Below are positions 16,113 to 25,365 of a stretch of 64,000 nucleotides of DNA, piece by piece. Below the pieces are notes generated by a model, which ran no database searches, was not told the DNA's origin, and saw only the letters and a program-made list of their open reading frames with translations. The stretch comes from Erysipelotrichaceae bacterium (GTDB lineage: Bacteria > Bacillota_I > Bacilli_A > Erysipelotrichales > Erysipelotrichaceae), in contig JAUNIH010000001.1 in assembly GCA_030523555.1 (NCBI GenBank), positions 22,995 through 86,994 on the forward strand. The letters run 5' to 3'. The position numbers were made by a program, and so were the translations under genes. The number at the start of each line of letters is the position of its first letter. Position 1 is the first letter of the stretch.

Positions 16113-16859
16113 ATGAAAATGTTAAAGAAAATAATATATGTTCTTATAGCTGTTCTTTTAAGTATATCTGTATATGCCTTATACAATCTCTATAAAGATA
16201 AAACACAGGAAAAAGAAGAGATAAGACAGAATGAAGAATTAAGTAATACTGTGCATGTCTATCATAATAATGAAATAACAGGTGAAATATCTTTACCTGA
16301 CTTAAATAAGCTTAAAGAGATTAATAATGATCTTACAGGATGGTTATATATAGAGAATGCGGGTGTAGATTATCCGGTGATGTATACACCAAATGATGTA
16401 GAGAAGTATCTTCATCTATCTTTTGATGAGTCTTATTCTTTTGGAGGTTTACCATTTATAGGAGAAAACTGTGATGAAGATTCATATGTCTTTATTATCT
16501 ATGGACATAATATGTTAAATGGAACAATGTTTGGTTCTATAGATCAGTATTCAAATAAATCATTCTATGAAGATAATCAGATTATTGAATATACAACACT
16601 TTCTGAAACAAGAAAATATCAGATAGTCTATGTCTTTAATACAGTAATAGATGAAACTTCACCGATAGCTCCATATTTCATGTTTGTAGGAAATCTTACT
16701 GAAGAATCATTTGATTATCTTATAGACTTCTGCGATTCAAATAAACTCTATAATACAGGACAGAGTATAGAATACGGTGATCAGGTGATGATGCTGTCAA
16801 CATGTTATACAAATAATGAGTTTGGAAGATTTGTGATTGTAGCTAAAAGAGTATCTTAA
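16113..16859 (+). CDS. Class-B-like sortase
   Basis: A membrane-anchored cysteine transpeptidase of 248 residues. It has an N-terminal membrane segment (residues 7-26) and the sortase fold with His132 (IIYGHNM), Cys231 (LSTCYTN) and Arg239 (GRFVIVAKR). The TLXTC-like box and the GWLYIENAGVDYPV stretch are typical of class B sortases. It starts one base after the SipW stop, so they are coupled. No protein in the window carries a canonical LPXTG signal, so its substrates are either the two anchored neighbours with unusual motifs or proteins encoded elsewhere. Confidence 0.9.
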   Translation: MKMLKKIIYVLIAVLLSISVYALYNLYKDKTQEKEEIRQNEELSNTVHVYHNNEITGEISLPDLNKLKEINNDLTGWLYIENAGVDYPVMYTPNDVEKYLHLSFDESYSFGGLPFIGENCDEDSYVFIIYGHNMLNGTMFGSIDQYSNKSFYEDNQIIEYTTLSETRKYQIVYVFNTVIDETSPIAPYFMFVGNLTEESFDYLIDFCDSNKLYNTGQSIEYGDQVMMLSTCYTNNEFGRFVIVAKRVS

Positions 16860-16860
16860 T

Positions 16861-16892
16861 TTAAAAAAGGGCATTACCAACATGTAATGCCC
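16861..16892 (-). terminator. Terminator of proS (minus strand)
   Basis: GGGCATTAC/GTAATGCCC, 9 bp, with loop CAACAT on the plus strand. On the minus strand it is followed by TTTTTT. On the plus strand the tract after the stem is poor, so termination of the sortase transcript is less sure. Confidence 0.85.
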
Positions 16893-16907
16893 TGTTCTAT
16901 AAATGTG

Positions 16908-18587
16908 TTATTTTGTCAGACGTTTATACAATTCTTCAATCGTAATATTTTCAGCTTTTTCATCCTTACGGTGTTTGAATTCTACTTCGCCGTTTGCGGC
17001 ACCTCTGCCGACAGTTACGCGGTATGGGATACCGAGCAGTTCAGAGTCATTGAATTTGACACCCGGTCTTTCATTTCGATCATCCAGCATACATTCAACA
17101 CCCATAGCGTTTAATTCATCATAGATTTTATTGGCTACTTCGCACTGGGTTTCATCTTTGGTAGACATGATCAGAATGATAACTTTATATGGTGCGATAT
17201 TTTCTGGCCAGATAATACCTTTATCATCATGATTCTGTTCAACGATAGCGGCCATGGTTCTTCCTATACCGATACCATAAGATCCCATCCAGACATCCTG
17301 AAGCTGATTGTTTTCATCAGCGTACTGCAGATTCATGGCTTTGGAATACTTGGTACCAAGTTTAAACGTATTACCTACTTCTATACCTTTGGTAAACTTA
17401 AGCGATTTGCCGCACTTTGGACAAAGGTCACCATCCATAACGTTAACGATATCACCAACGACATCATATCTGATATCTGAAGGATTTACATTGATATAAT
17501 GATATCCTTCCTTGTTTGCGCCACAGCAGAAGTTACTCATTTCAAGAACTTCTGAATCGATAACAACCTTGCAGTTTAGATCGATTGGGCCACAGTATCC
17601 AGGAACCGCATTAGATGATGCGATAAGTTCATCATCCGCAAAATTGATTTCCTGAGCTTTTAATAACTTTAATACTTTTGTTTCATTCAGAGTTCTTAAA
17701 CCGTTCACAAAGAATATTACCAGTTCTCCATCAACATTCATAATGAGAGCCTTAACAGTCTTTTCAAGTGGAATGTTGAGATATTTGGCAACATCTTCAA
17801 TTGTTTTCTGATGAGGAGTTTCAACAAGTTCCTTGACTCTTAATTCAAGAGTCTGAGGTTTAGCTGCTCTTACGACTTCTGATACTTCAAGGTTTGAAGA
17901 ATAATCACAGTCATCGCAGTATACAACAACATCTTCGCCGGTTGGGGCAATAGCCTGGAATTCTTCGGATAAAAGACCACCCATAATACCGGTATCAGCC
18001 TTAACGATACGATAATCTATACCCATTTCATCAAATGATTTCTTGTACGCATCAAACATCTTCTGATATGAAACATCAAGACCTTTTTCATCTGCATCAA
18101 ATGAGTAGGCATCTTTCATGACAAATTCCTTAACTCTTATAAGACCGAATCTGGCACGAGGTTCATCTCTGAATTTGGTCTGGAACTGATAGAGATTGAA
18201 AGGCATATCCTTATATGATTTGATCATGGATTTAGCGGCGTACGCAAAGAGTTCCTCATGTGTAGGACCTAAAACCATATCCTTATTGGTTCTATCCTTG
18301 AGTTTGAATATTGAAGGACCAAAACCTTTCATTCTTCCAGAATCTTCATAGTATTCTGCCGCAATAAGGGAAGGCATCTTTACTTCAAGAGCTCCAGATT
18401 CATTCATATTCTTACGGATGATCTCTTCAACCTTGTTCTGGACTCTTAATCCCAGCGGCAGCATCATATATACGCCAGCTGAAGTCTTTTTGATATATCC
18501 GGCTTTTACCAGAAGATTTCCGGAAGCTGAATCTTCATCTCTTACGTCTTCTCGTAAAGTGAAGAAATACTGGTTTTTAAGTTTCAT
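16908..18587 (-). CDS. proS: Prolyl-tRNA synthetase
   Basis: Charges tRNA-Pro. At 559 residues it is the bacterial type, with class II core motifs (motif 2 near FRDEPRARFGLIRVKEF), the INS editing domain (about residues 230-400, including the KTVKALIMNVDGE and FCCGANKEGYHY parts) between motifs 2 and 3, motif 3 with the GSYGIGIGRTMAA stretch, and the anticodon-binding C-terminus. AAGGAG precedes the ATG. It is cotranscribed with rnhC, 15 bases upstream, and ends at a strong hairpin. Confidence 0.97.
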   Translation of the reverse strand: MKLKNQYFFTLREDVRDEDSASGNLLVKAGYIKKTSAGVYMMLPLGLRVQNKVEEIIRKNMNESGALEVKMPSLIAAEYYEDSGRMKGFGPSIFKLKDRTNKDMVLGPTHEELFAYAAKSMIKSYKDMPFNLYQFQTKFRDEPRARFGLIRVKEFVMKDAYSFDADEKGLDVSYQKMFDAYKKSFDEMGIDYRIVKADTGIMGGLLSEEFQAIAPTGEDVVVYCDDCDYSSNLEVSEVVRAAKPQTLELRVKELVETPHQKTIEDVAKYLNIPLEKTVKALIMNVDGELVIFFVNGLRTLNETKVLKLLKAQEINFADDELIASSNAVPGYCGPIDLNCKVVIDSEVLEMSNFCCGANKEGYHYINVNPSDIRYDVVGDIVNVMDGDLCPKCGKSLKFTKGIEVGNTFKLGTKYSKAMNLQYADENNQLQDVWMGSYGIGIGRTMAAIVEQNHDDKGIIWPENIAPYKVIILIMSTKDETQCEVANKIYDELNAMGVECMLDDRNERPGVKFNDSELLGIPYRVTVGRGAANGEVEFKHRKDEKAENITIEELYKRLTK

Positions 18588-18602
18588 ATTTATTTAATCT
18601 CC

Positions 18603-19457
18603 TTATCTTTTTAAGTATTTGTTAAAATTCGCAAAGTGGAGTTTTCCGACTTTATTCAGATTATCTATGCCATACTTCTGAATATATTCATTTATGGCCT
18701 TATCGATATTTTCGGTATCTGAAGAACCTTTAGGAAATTTCATCTTATAGAGTTCTTCAAGTTTATCCATACAGTTTAAAAACGCGAAGCGTGAAATAAT
18801 TGATCCTACGGCTACTGCCGGGTATTTTGATTCAGCCTTGGTTTCAAAGAGAAGATTGTGATAGACGTTCTTTTCGTTTATCAGATACTTATAGTAAAGA
18901 TCTTCTTCACAGAACTGATCAATATAGGAAACTCTGGGCATATCATAACCCTTGTTTATAAGGTTGATATAGGCCTGATTATGCATCTTGGCTTTAATCG
19001 CGTTGAGGTTGTTTGATTCATGGACTCTGTTGTATTTCTCATTATCAAGAATGAGCAGGGAATGTTTGAATCTTTCAATCAGCTGAGGTCCGATTTTTCT
19101 TATATAATCATCAGTCAGTTTCTTGGAATCAGTGATATTCATTTCTTCAATGAAAGGGTAGTCATCTTCTTCCACAATAGTGGCACACACTACTACCGGC
19201 CCAAAGACATCTCCTGTACCTACTTCATCTGATCCACCATGTCTGTTTCTTTTTGTCTCAATATATGATGAGGCATAAAAGAAGGCATCATTTCCCTGAA
19301 AGACAACCTTATCCGATTTATATATCGTTATTGTCAGATCATCTTTCTGAATAAAGGTATCAACATATTCATTGGCATTGGGCTTTATGAATTCTTTAAA
19401 TGTCGATTTGATTTTATTTATGTTTTCTTTACTCAGTTTAAAAGAGAAATTACCCAT
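18603..19457 (-). CDS. rnhC: Ribonuclease HIII
   Basis: Cuts RNA in RNA-DNA hybrids. The N-terminal substrate-binding domain (about residues 1-70) marks it as HIII rather than HII, and the catalytic start is GGSDEVGTGDVFGP near residue 80, followed by DSKKL and later acidic positions. I chose the second ATG, at 19457, over 19463: the -10 box TATAAT (19470-19465, with TG one base upstream, an extended -10) lies so close that the RNA is expected to start at about this ATG, and there is no ribosome site. That makes it a probable leaderless gene of about 284 residues. Confidence 0.93.
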   Translation of the reverse strand: MGNFSFKLSKENINKIKSTFKEFIKPNANEYVDTFIQKDDLTITIYKSDKVVFQGNDAFFYASSYIETKRNRHGGSDEVGTGDVFGPVVVCATIVEEDDYPFIEEMNITDSKKLTDDYIRKIGPQLIERFKHSLLILDNEKYNRVHESNNLNAIKAKMHNQAYINLINKGYDMPRVSYIDQFCEEDLYYKYLINEKNVYHNLLFETKAESKYPAVAVGSIISRFAFLNCMDKLEELYKMKFPKGSSDTENIDKAINEYIQKYGIDNLNKVGKLHFANFNKYLKR

Positions 19458-19512
19458 ATCCATAATTATAACAAACCTTTTACTATCGGTTTATATATAT
19501 TAAAATATATGT
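19458..19512. promoter_or_regulatory. Divergent promoters of rnhC and cvpA, both leaderless
   Basis: For cvpA: TTTACT (19479-19484), 16 bp, TAAAAT (19501-19506), with 6 bases to the ATG. For rnhC on the minus strand: extended -10 TGTTATAAT ending at 19465, with 7 bases to the ATG at 19457. Neither gene has a Shine-Dalgarno sequence. Confidence 0.65.
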
Positions 19513-20145
19513 ATGATTATTCCTGAAAACACTGTTATATTTATTAATATCTTTGTAGTTCTCTTTTATATCATTATGATTTATCTCGGTTATAAAAGGG
19601 GACTTGTCTATGGACTTATATCGTTGCTGTATAATCTTGCGGCTATAGTTTTGTCTTGGCTTGTATCGCCGGTACTGGCTGTTGAATTTCCGATAGTAAA
19701 TTTAAGCAATACCACAGATCCTTTAAGTCCGTTATATACCCTGGTGAATGTTGATCCGTTTATCAATACGGTTATCTACTTCATCATTATTTTTGTCCTG
19801 TCCCAGGTACTGTTTACCTTTGTAATGCTCTTAAGCAAAGGAGTCAATAAAATTCCTGTACTTGGATCATTCAATCGGGTATTAGGTCTGTTAATGGGAT
19901 TTATAAACTCTACACTTATTCTTATTCTTTTATCATTACTGTTTGTATTGCCTGTATTTTCTAACGGTAATGAAATCAAGGATAAGACTTTATTTAAATA
20001 TATCGAAAGCGGAACGACAGCTGTGCTTAATTACGGTGCTGATCATCTTGATCCGAATATGTTTGCGGACAGTACCGGATTTGACGCTGAAGCTGTCCGT
20101 AATGAACTGAAACTCTGGATTGAATCACAGAAAAATGGACAATAA
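19513..20145 (+). CDS. CvpA-family membrane protein
   Basis: A 210-residue membrane protein with about four hydrophobic segments (roughly residues 8-25, 30-52, 80-103 and 122-152) and the CvpA signature GYKRGLVYGLISL near the N-terminus. Its Bacillus counterpart (YshB) lies next to mutS2, as here. Its function is not settled; E. coli CvpA is linked to colicin V production and envelope stress. No ribosome site is present; the -10 box TAAAAT is six bases before the ATG. Its last 11 bases overlap mutS2. Confidence 0.88.
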   Translation: MIIPENTVIFINIFVVLFYIIMIYLGYKRGLVYGLISLLYNLAAIVLSWLVSPVLAVEFPIVNLSNTTDPLSPLYTLVNVDPFINTVIYFIIIFVLSQVLFTFVMLLSKGVNKIPVLGSFNRVLGLLMGFINSTLILILLSLLFVLPVFSNGNEIKDKTLFKYIESGTTAVLNYGADHLDPNMFADSTGFDAEAVRNELKLWIESQKNGQ

Positions 20146-22411
20146 CTACAGGTGTCTTGATCTTCATACTGTTTTAAAAAAGATATCTTCTTTAGCTTCA
20201 ATAGAAGAGGGGAAACAGTATATTGAAAACGAAGAGATTGATTATAATCCCTTACTTATAAAGAAAAAGAATAATGAAGTCAAAGAAGCTCTTAAATTAT
20301 TAAGAGAAGGTTTTATTGTTCATTTTGACGGTATTTATAATGTCAGCGACTTATTTATCAAGGCTGATAAGAATATCTGTCTGAGTGGTCTTGAATTAAA
20401 GAAAACAGAAGTATTTCATAATCACTGTACAAGAATTAAGGCTCAGTTTAATAAAATGAACAGTGATTCATTATTGAGAAACTATTCAGATTCCATAAAT
20501 ATTTCCGAGAGTATCTTTGAAAATGTCGAAAGATGTATCGATAATTCCGGTGAAGTAAAGGAAGATGCCAGTGATAAACTGAAACTCCTGTATCAGCAGC
20601 TTTCCGACTGTGAAAGAGATCTCTACAACAGGGCCCATGTCTTTATGGACAGACATTCGGCATCTTTACAGGAACCATCTATTTTCACCAGAAATGACAG
20701 AATCTGTTTTCTTATCAAAAACTCCGATAAGAATAAATATAACGGCTATACCTATGGTACAAGTGCCAGCGGTCTGGCATCATATGTTGAACCTTCATCA
20801 TTAATAGAAGCCAATAACCGTAAACTTTCTTTATTAGGTGATATCTCAGATGAGATAGAAAGAATCCTTCATCAGCTGAGTTATATGGTAGCTTCGGTTA
20901 AAGAAGACTATGAACGGAACTTTGAATCTCTGGTATGTCTTAACGTCATATTTGCCAAGGCATCCTATGGTTATTTAAACAGCGGTACTATCGCGCAGTT
21001 TGTCGAAGGATGTAACTTTGATTTTACTGATCTCTGCCATCCGCTTATTGATCCAAACACGGTTGTTTCAAATAACTATCGTCTTATTGAACCGTATAAA
21101 GGTATCGTTATCTCCGGTTCCAATACCGGTGGTAAGACCGTATCCTTAAAGGCTATTGGTCTATCAGTACTTATGTCTTATCTTGGCATACCGGTAATTT
21201 GCTCAGAGGCGAAAATACCTTTCTATTCTCATATATACGTGGATATGGATGACAATCAGAGTATTGCCGATTCTTTATCTACTTTCTCTGCCCATATCTC
21301 CAATATCGATTGTATCCTGCAGCAGGCTGATAAAAGATCAATGATACTTATCGATGAGCTTATAAGCGGAACTGATCCTAAGGAAGCTCAGGCTATATCA
21401 TTGGCGATATTAGAGAAGATTAAAGAGATTGGCAGTACCTTTATCATTACCACTCATTTTGATGACATCAAGAAGTATGCGTATGAAGATGAAGAGATAA
21501 TGCTGTCGAGTGTCGGTTTTGATATGGAAAGCCTTAAACCTACCTATAAATATCATGAAGATTCAGTAGGCGCATCCAACGCAATAGAAATAGCTTCCCG
21601 TTATTTCTCTGATCAGAATATCATCGATAATGCCAGAAAATATCTGAGTATCAATCAGTCAAAACAGGACGAAATGATTGAAAGACTGGCCAAAGAGATA
21701 GAAGAAACAGAAGCTCAGAAGAAGAAAGCTCAGGATATTGAAGATGAGTTCAATAAGCTTAGGAATGAATATGATGCAAAGATAATATCATTTGAAAAAG
21801 AGAAACAGAGTCTTAAGGATAAGTATGAAAAAGAGCTTGTCGAATATATTGAGGATATAGAGGCTAAGGCTTTAGAAAAACTTGAAAGTATAAATGAATC
21901 TTCAAAAAAGGAAGTAATTGAAGAGATCAATAATCTTGCGGATATACCGGTTAAAGAAGAACCGGTTAAGGAACACGTCTTTACTGTTGGTGACAACGTA
22001 AGAATCAAAGACAATGAAAGAGTAGGGGTTATCAATGCGATAAGCAAGGATGTCGCTACCATATCTATTAATGGTTTAACAATTAAGGCAAAAATAAAAG
22101 ATCTCTCATTAATGCCTAAAACCGAAAAGAAGAAGGCTAAAGTTACAGCTCAGAAATATCAGAGGGTATCTTCGGAGCTAAATCTTGTAGGTGAAAGAGT
22201 AGAAGATGGTGTAGTGCTTGCGGAAGAATACCTTGATAAGGCAAATGCGGCGCATATGAAGAGCGTCAAGATAATTCATGGAATAGGAACAGGTGCCTTA
22301 AGAAGTGCCATCAGATCAAGGTTAAAACACCTCTCATACGTCAAATCATTTAAAGATGGTGATTATTATGATGGCGGCAGTGCGGTAACGATTGTCGAGT
22401 TTAAAGTATGA
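20135..22411 (+). CDS. mutS2: MutS2, endonuclease/ribosome-rescue ATPase
   Basis: A 758-residue MutS-family ATPase without the mismatch-recognition domain. Walker A SGSNTGGKT lies near residue 326, Walker B ILIDELISGTDP near 410, a coiled coil at about 500-610, then a KOW-like and the C-terminal Smr domain (LNLVGERVEDG ... IIHGIGTGALR, about 682-758). The family suppresses recombination and, in Bacillus, splits collided ribosomes. I chose the ATG at 20135 rather than an upstream TTG (20120), since MutS2 proteins normally begin close to this point; both overlap cvpA. The stop overlaps uvrC as ATGA. Confidence 0.96.
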   Translation: MDNNYRCLDLHTVLKKISSLASIEEGKQYIENEEIDYNPLLIKKKNNEVKEALKLLREGFIVHFDGIYNVSDLFIKADKNICLSGLELKKTEVFHNHCTRIKAQFNKMNSDSLLRNYSDSINISESIFENVERCIDNSGEVKEDASDKLKLLYQQLSDCERDLYNRAHVFMDRHSASLQEPSIFTRNDRICFLIKNSDKNKYNGYTYGTSASGLASYVEPSSLIEANNRKLSLLGDISDEIERILHQLSYMVASVKEDYERNFESLVCLNVIFAKASYGYLNSGTIAQFVEGCNFDFTDLCHPLIDPNTVVSNNYRLIEPYKGIVISGSNTGGKTVSLKAIGLSVLMSYLGIPVICSEAKIPFYSHIYVDMDDNQSIADSLSTFSAHISNIDCILQQADKRSMILIDELISGTDPKEAQAISLAILEKIKEIGSTFIITTHFDDIKKYAYEDEEIMLSSVGFDMESLKPTYKYHEDSVGASNAIEIASRYFSDQNIIDNARKYLSINQSKQDEMIERLAKEIEETEAQKKKAQDIEDEFNKLRNEYDAKIISFEKEKQSLKDKYEKELVEYIEDIEAKALEKLESINESSKKEVIEEINNLADIPVKEEPVKEHVFTVGDNVRIKDNERVGVINAISKDVATISINGLTIKAKIKDLSLMPKTEKKKAKVTAQKYQRVSSELNLVGERVEDGVVLAEEYLDKANAAHMKSVKIIHGIGTGALRSAIRSRLKHLSYVKSFKDGDYYDGGSAVTIVEFKV

Positions 22412-24159
22412 GTCTTAGTGAAAAGTTATCGACACTTCCCAAGAAACCGGGAGTGTATCTGCATAAGGATAAAGACGGTAATGTCATATATGTTGGTAAA
22501 GCTATCAACCTTTTTAATCGTGTCAATTCCTATTTCAGAGGAGCACATGACTATAAGACAACCAAACTGGTTTCCAATATAAGAGATTTTGACTATATCG
22601 TCACCAAATCCGAAAAAGAAGCCCTTATTCTTGAATACAATCTCATTAAACAGTATGATCCCAAGTTCAATATTGTCTTCAAGGATGATAAATCATATCC
22701 CTATATTCTGATACATGAATCTGATGAACCTTATGTATCAGTGGTTAGAAAGAACAAGAAATCAAAGTTCAAAGGAAAACTCTTCGGACCTTTTCCTGAT
22801 GTTGGGGCAGCCAGAAACATGGTAGAACTTATAAACAAGATCTATCCTACCCGTAAATGTAAGAACCTTCAGAAAGAACTGTGCCTCTATTTCCATCTTA
22901 AACAGTGCCCAGGATATTGTGTATATCCATCTGACAGCGAAGAGAATAAGAGAATAAAAGAGAATATCTTTGATTTTCTTAATGGTGAATGTAAGGAAGT
23001 TATTAAAGACCTTAGGACAAAGATGAATGAATGCGTTGAAAGTCTGAATTATGAAAAAGCTGCTGAATACAGAGACTTAATAAATGATATTGAAACCAGT
23101 ACCCTTAAACAGGATGTACAGAAAAACAGCGGAGAAACCTTTGATGTCTTCAACTATTATGTGGAAGACGGATATATTTCGATTACCGGTTTGTTTGTGA
23201 AGAAAGGCATTCTTTTATCATCGGATAAATATACGGATTATCTTGTAGGGGATGCGGAAAACTTTGTGTCTTCATATATCTATCAGTTCTATGAGATCAA
23301 TGAAAAACCCAAGACCTTATATCTTCCTGATGAACTTCTTCCTTATTTTGGTGATGCCTTAAACTGTACATGTGTTACAAGAGGCTATAAATATCAGCTT
23401 TTAAAACAGGCTCAAAACAACTCCATTGAAAGTCTAAAACAGAACAAGAAAATCATTACCAGAAAAAATACCTATTATGAAGATCTTGATGAAGAGTTTA
23501 TGCGTTTATTCAATAAACATATAAACCGCATTGAGCTCTTTGATAACTCCCATACCGGAGGTACAAATACGGTAGGTGGAATGGTTGTCTATAAGGATTT
23601 TAAACCATCCAAGAAGGATTATCGCATGTATAAGCTTGAAGAAGGGGCTGATGATCTTTCAAGTATGAGAGAAATGCTGTACAGAAGATATTTCAGAGTT
23701 TTAAAGGATAATCTTGAAAGACCTGATTTACTGATTGTGGATGGTGGTAAGCTGCAGATAGATATTGCCAAAGAGATTCTGGAATCTTTAGCTATGGATA
23801 TAACAATTGTCGGTTTAGGCAAGGATGATCATCATAACACCTCCTATATCATGAATACGGATTATGAAATAATCGATATCCGTAAAGACAGCAATCTCTT
23901 CTTTTTCCTGGCCAATATGCAGGATGAAGTACACCGCTTTGCGATTACCTATCATAAGAAACTGAGATCAAAATCAGTATATAAATCCGTACTGGATGAT
24001 GTTGAAGGTTTAGGTCCCAAATCAAGGAATAAACTGTTAAAAGAATATAAGAGTATATCAAGAATAAAACAGTGCAGTCTTGAAGAACTTGAGAAGGTCT
24101 TAAATAAGAACACAGCTTTAAAGTTGTATAATAAATTACAGGAAGAAAAAGATGCTTAA
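22408..24159 (+). CDS. uvrC: UvrABC system protein C
   Basis: Makes the two incisions in nucleotide excision repair. It has a GIY-YIG domain (residues 13-90, PGVYLHKDKDGNVIYVGKA), a UVR motif that contacts UvrB (about 197-231), the RNase-H-like second nuclease domain with FDNSHTGGTNTVGGMVV and LIVDGGKLQI, and C-terminal helix-hairpin-helix repeats (VEGLGPKSRNKLLKEY). 583 residues is near normal. It overlaps mutS2 by four bases and the small downstream gene by eight. Confidence 0.97.
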   Translation: MSLSEKLSTLPKKPGVYLHKDKDGNVIYVGKAINLFNRVNSYFRGAHDYKTTKLVSNIRDFDYIVTKSEKEALILEYNLIKQYDPKFNIVFKDDKSYPYILIHESDEPYVSVVRKNKKSKFKGKLFGPFPDVGAARNMVELINKIYPTRKCKNLQKELCLYFHLKQCPGYCVYPSDSEENKRIKENIFDFLNGECKEVIKDLRTKMNECVESLNYEKAAEYRDLINDIETSTLKQDVQKNSGETFDVFNYYVEDGYISITGLFVKKGILLSSDKYTDYLVGDAENFVSSYIYQFYEINEKPKTLYLPDELLPYFGDALNCTCVTRGYKYQLLKQAQNNSIESLKQNKKIITRKNTYYEDLDEEFMRLFNKHINRIELFDNSHTGGTNTVGGMVVYKDFKPSKKDYRMYKLEEGADDLSSMREMLYRRYFRVLKDNLERPDLLIVDGGKLQIDIAKEILESLAMDITIVGLGKDDHHNTSYIMNTDYEIIDIRKDSNLFFFLANMQDEVHRFAITYHKKLRSKSVYKSVLDDVEGLGPKSRNKLLKEYKSISRIKQCSLEELEKVLNKNTALKLYNKLQEEKDA

Positions 24160-24313
24160 AGGTTTATCGGATTACGCTTCACTTTTTACACTCGTATTTG
24201 CGGTAATATACGCTTTAAGAATATGCGTATGGGCTTTTGTGAATCCTGAAGTAAGTGAAAAAATATATTTCTTTGAACTTTTCAAAGATTATCTTAATAA
24301 TGAGGATGAATAG
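24152..24313 (+). CDS. Small membrane protein (53 residues), function unknown
   Basis: An open frame of 53 codons starting at ATG 24152, eight bases inside uvrC, and ending in TAG at 24313, whose last base is the first base of the rmuC GTG start (TAGTG). The N-terminal half holds one hydrophobic segment (LFTLVFAVIYALRICVWAF, residues 11-29), the rest is soluble and acidic (ending NNEDE). The tight coupling on both sides and codon use like its neighbours suggest a real gene. I do not recognise the family. It would probably sit in the cytoplasmic membrane. Confidence 0.7.
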   Translation: MLKGLSDYASLFTLVFAVIYALRICVWAFVNPEVSEKIYFFELFKDYLNNEDE

Positions 24314-25365
24314 TGTCTACTGAACAGTATCTGCTGATAGTTATTGTCGCCATCCTTTTAACGGCACTAATTCTGACGGTGCTTTTACTGCACAGAAATA
24401 CGAAGAATGCGGAATACAATCTTGAGTTAAGAAATTCTCTGACTCAGGATTTTTTAAGTTTTCAGTCAATGATGATCAAAGAGTTTGATTCATTGAGTGA
24501 CAGAACCCAGGAAAAACTCATGCAGCTTGAAGAAAGGGTATCTTCCAATATCATTCAGTCTCACCGTTCAAATAATGAGGTATTTGAAAATATCCAGGAA
24601 AGAATGATCAGAATAGATGAAGCCCAGAAAAATCTCAATGAGCTGTCTGCGGATATCGTTTCTCTGCAGAGTATTCTTACAGATAAACGAAGCAGAGGTG
24701 TATTTGGCGAAGTAGAACTCTATACGATTCTTGAATCGGCATACGGAGTAAGCGATGAATTCTATGAGAAACAGTACCACCTTCCTAACGGGACTATCGC
24801 TGATGCGGTTATCAAGGGAAGTGAAAATGCCGGTCTGATATGTATAGATTCCAAGTTTCCGTTGGAAAATTACCGAAGATCTGTTGATACTGATCTGGAT
24901 TCTACCGATAGAGCACTTTTTAAGAAAGCTTTCAGAAATGATGTAAAGAAACATATAGATGATATAGCTTCAAAATATATAATTCCTGGAGTAACTGCGG
25001 ACTGTGCCTATATGTTTATTCCTGCTGAAGCGATCTACGCCGAAATATATTCTTCATATACCGATCTCAGTGATTATTCATACAGGAAAAAGGTATATAT
25101 CGTATCTCCTACAACCTTAATGGCCTATCTTACTGCCATCAAATCCATTTATCTTGGTTTAAAGAAAGATGAAAAAGCCTATGAGATTATGAAGATGCTG
25201 TCGGAGCTTTCTGTTGAGTTTGACCGTTTCAATGAAAGAAATGAAAAACTGTATAAAGACTTCAATACACTGTTAAATGACTATAACAGTGTAAATGTTT
25301 CTTCAAATAAAATAATCAAAAAATTCAGACGTATTAATTCAGGAGAATTTGATAATGAAAATTGA
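24313..25365 (+). CDS. rmuC: RmuC-family protein
   Basis: A 350-residue protein with an N-terminal membrane segment (residues 6-25), a coiled-coil region (about 35-120) and the RmuC domain with the nuclease-like core (KRSRGVFGEVELYTILE, then GLICIDSKFPLENYRR). E. coli RmuC limits inversions at short inverted repeats, probably as a membrane-bound nuclease. The start is GTG, coupled to the upstream small gene. The 3' end overlaps the YitT gene by 11 bases. Confidence 0.9.
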   Translation: MSTEQYLLIVIVAILLTALILTVLLLHRNTKNAEYNLELRNSLTQDFLSFQSMMIKEFDSLSDRTQEKLMQLEERVSSNIIQSHRSNNEVFENIQERMIRIDEAQKNLNELSADIVSLQSILTDKRSRGVFGEVELYTILESAYGVSDEFYEKQYHLPNGTIADAVIKGSENAGLICIDSKFPLENYRRSVDTDLDSTDRALFKKAFRNDVKKHIDDIASKYIIPGVTADCAYMFIPAEAIYAEIYSSYTDLSDYSYRKKVYIVSPTTLMAYLTAIKSIYLGLKKDEKAYEIMKMLSELSVEFDRFNERNEKLYKDFNTLLNDYNSVNVSSNKIIKKFRRINSGEFDNEN

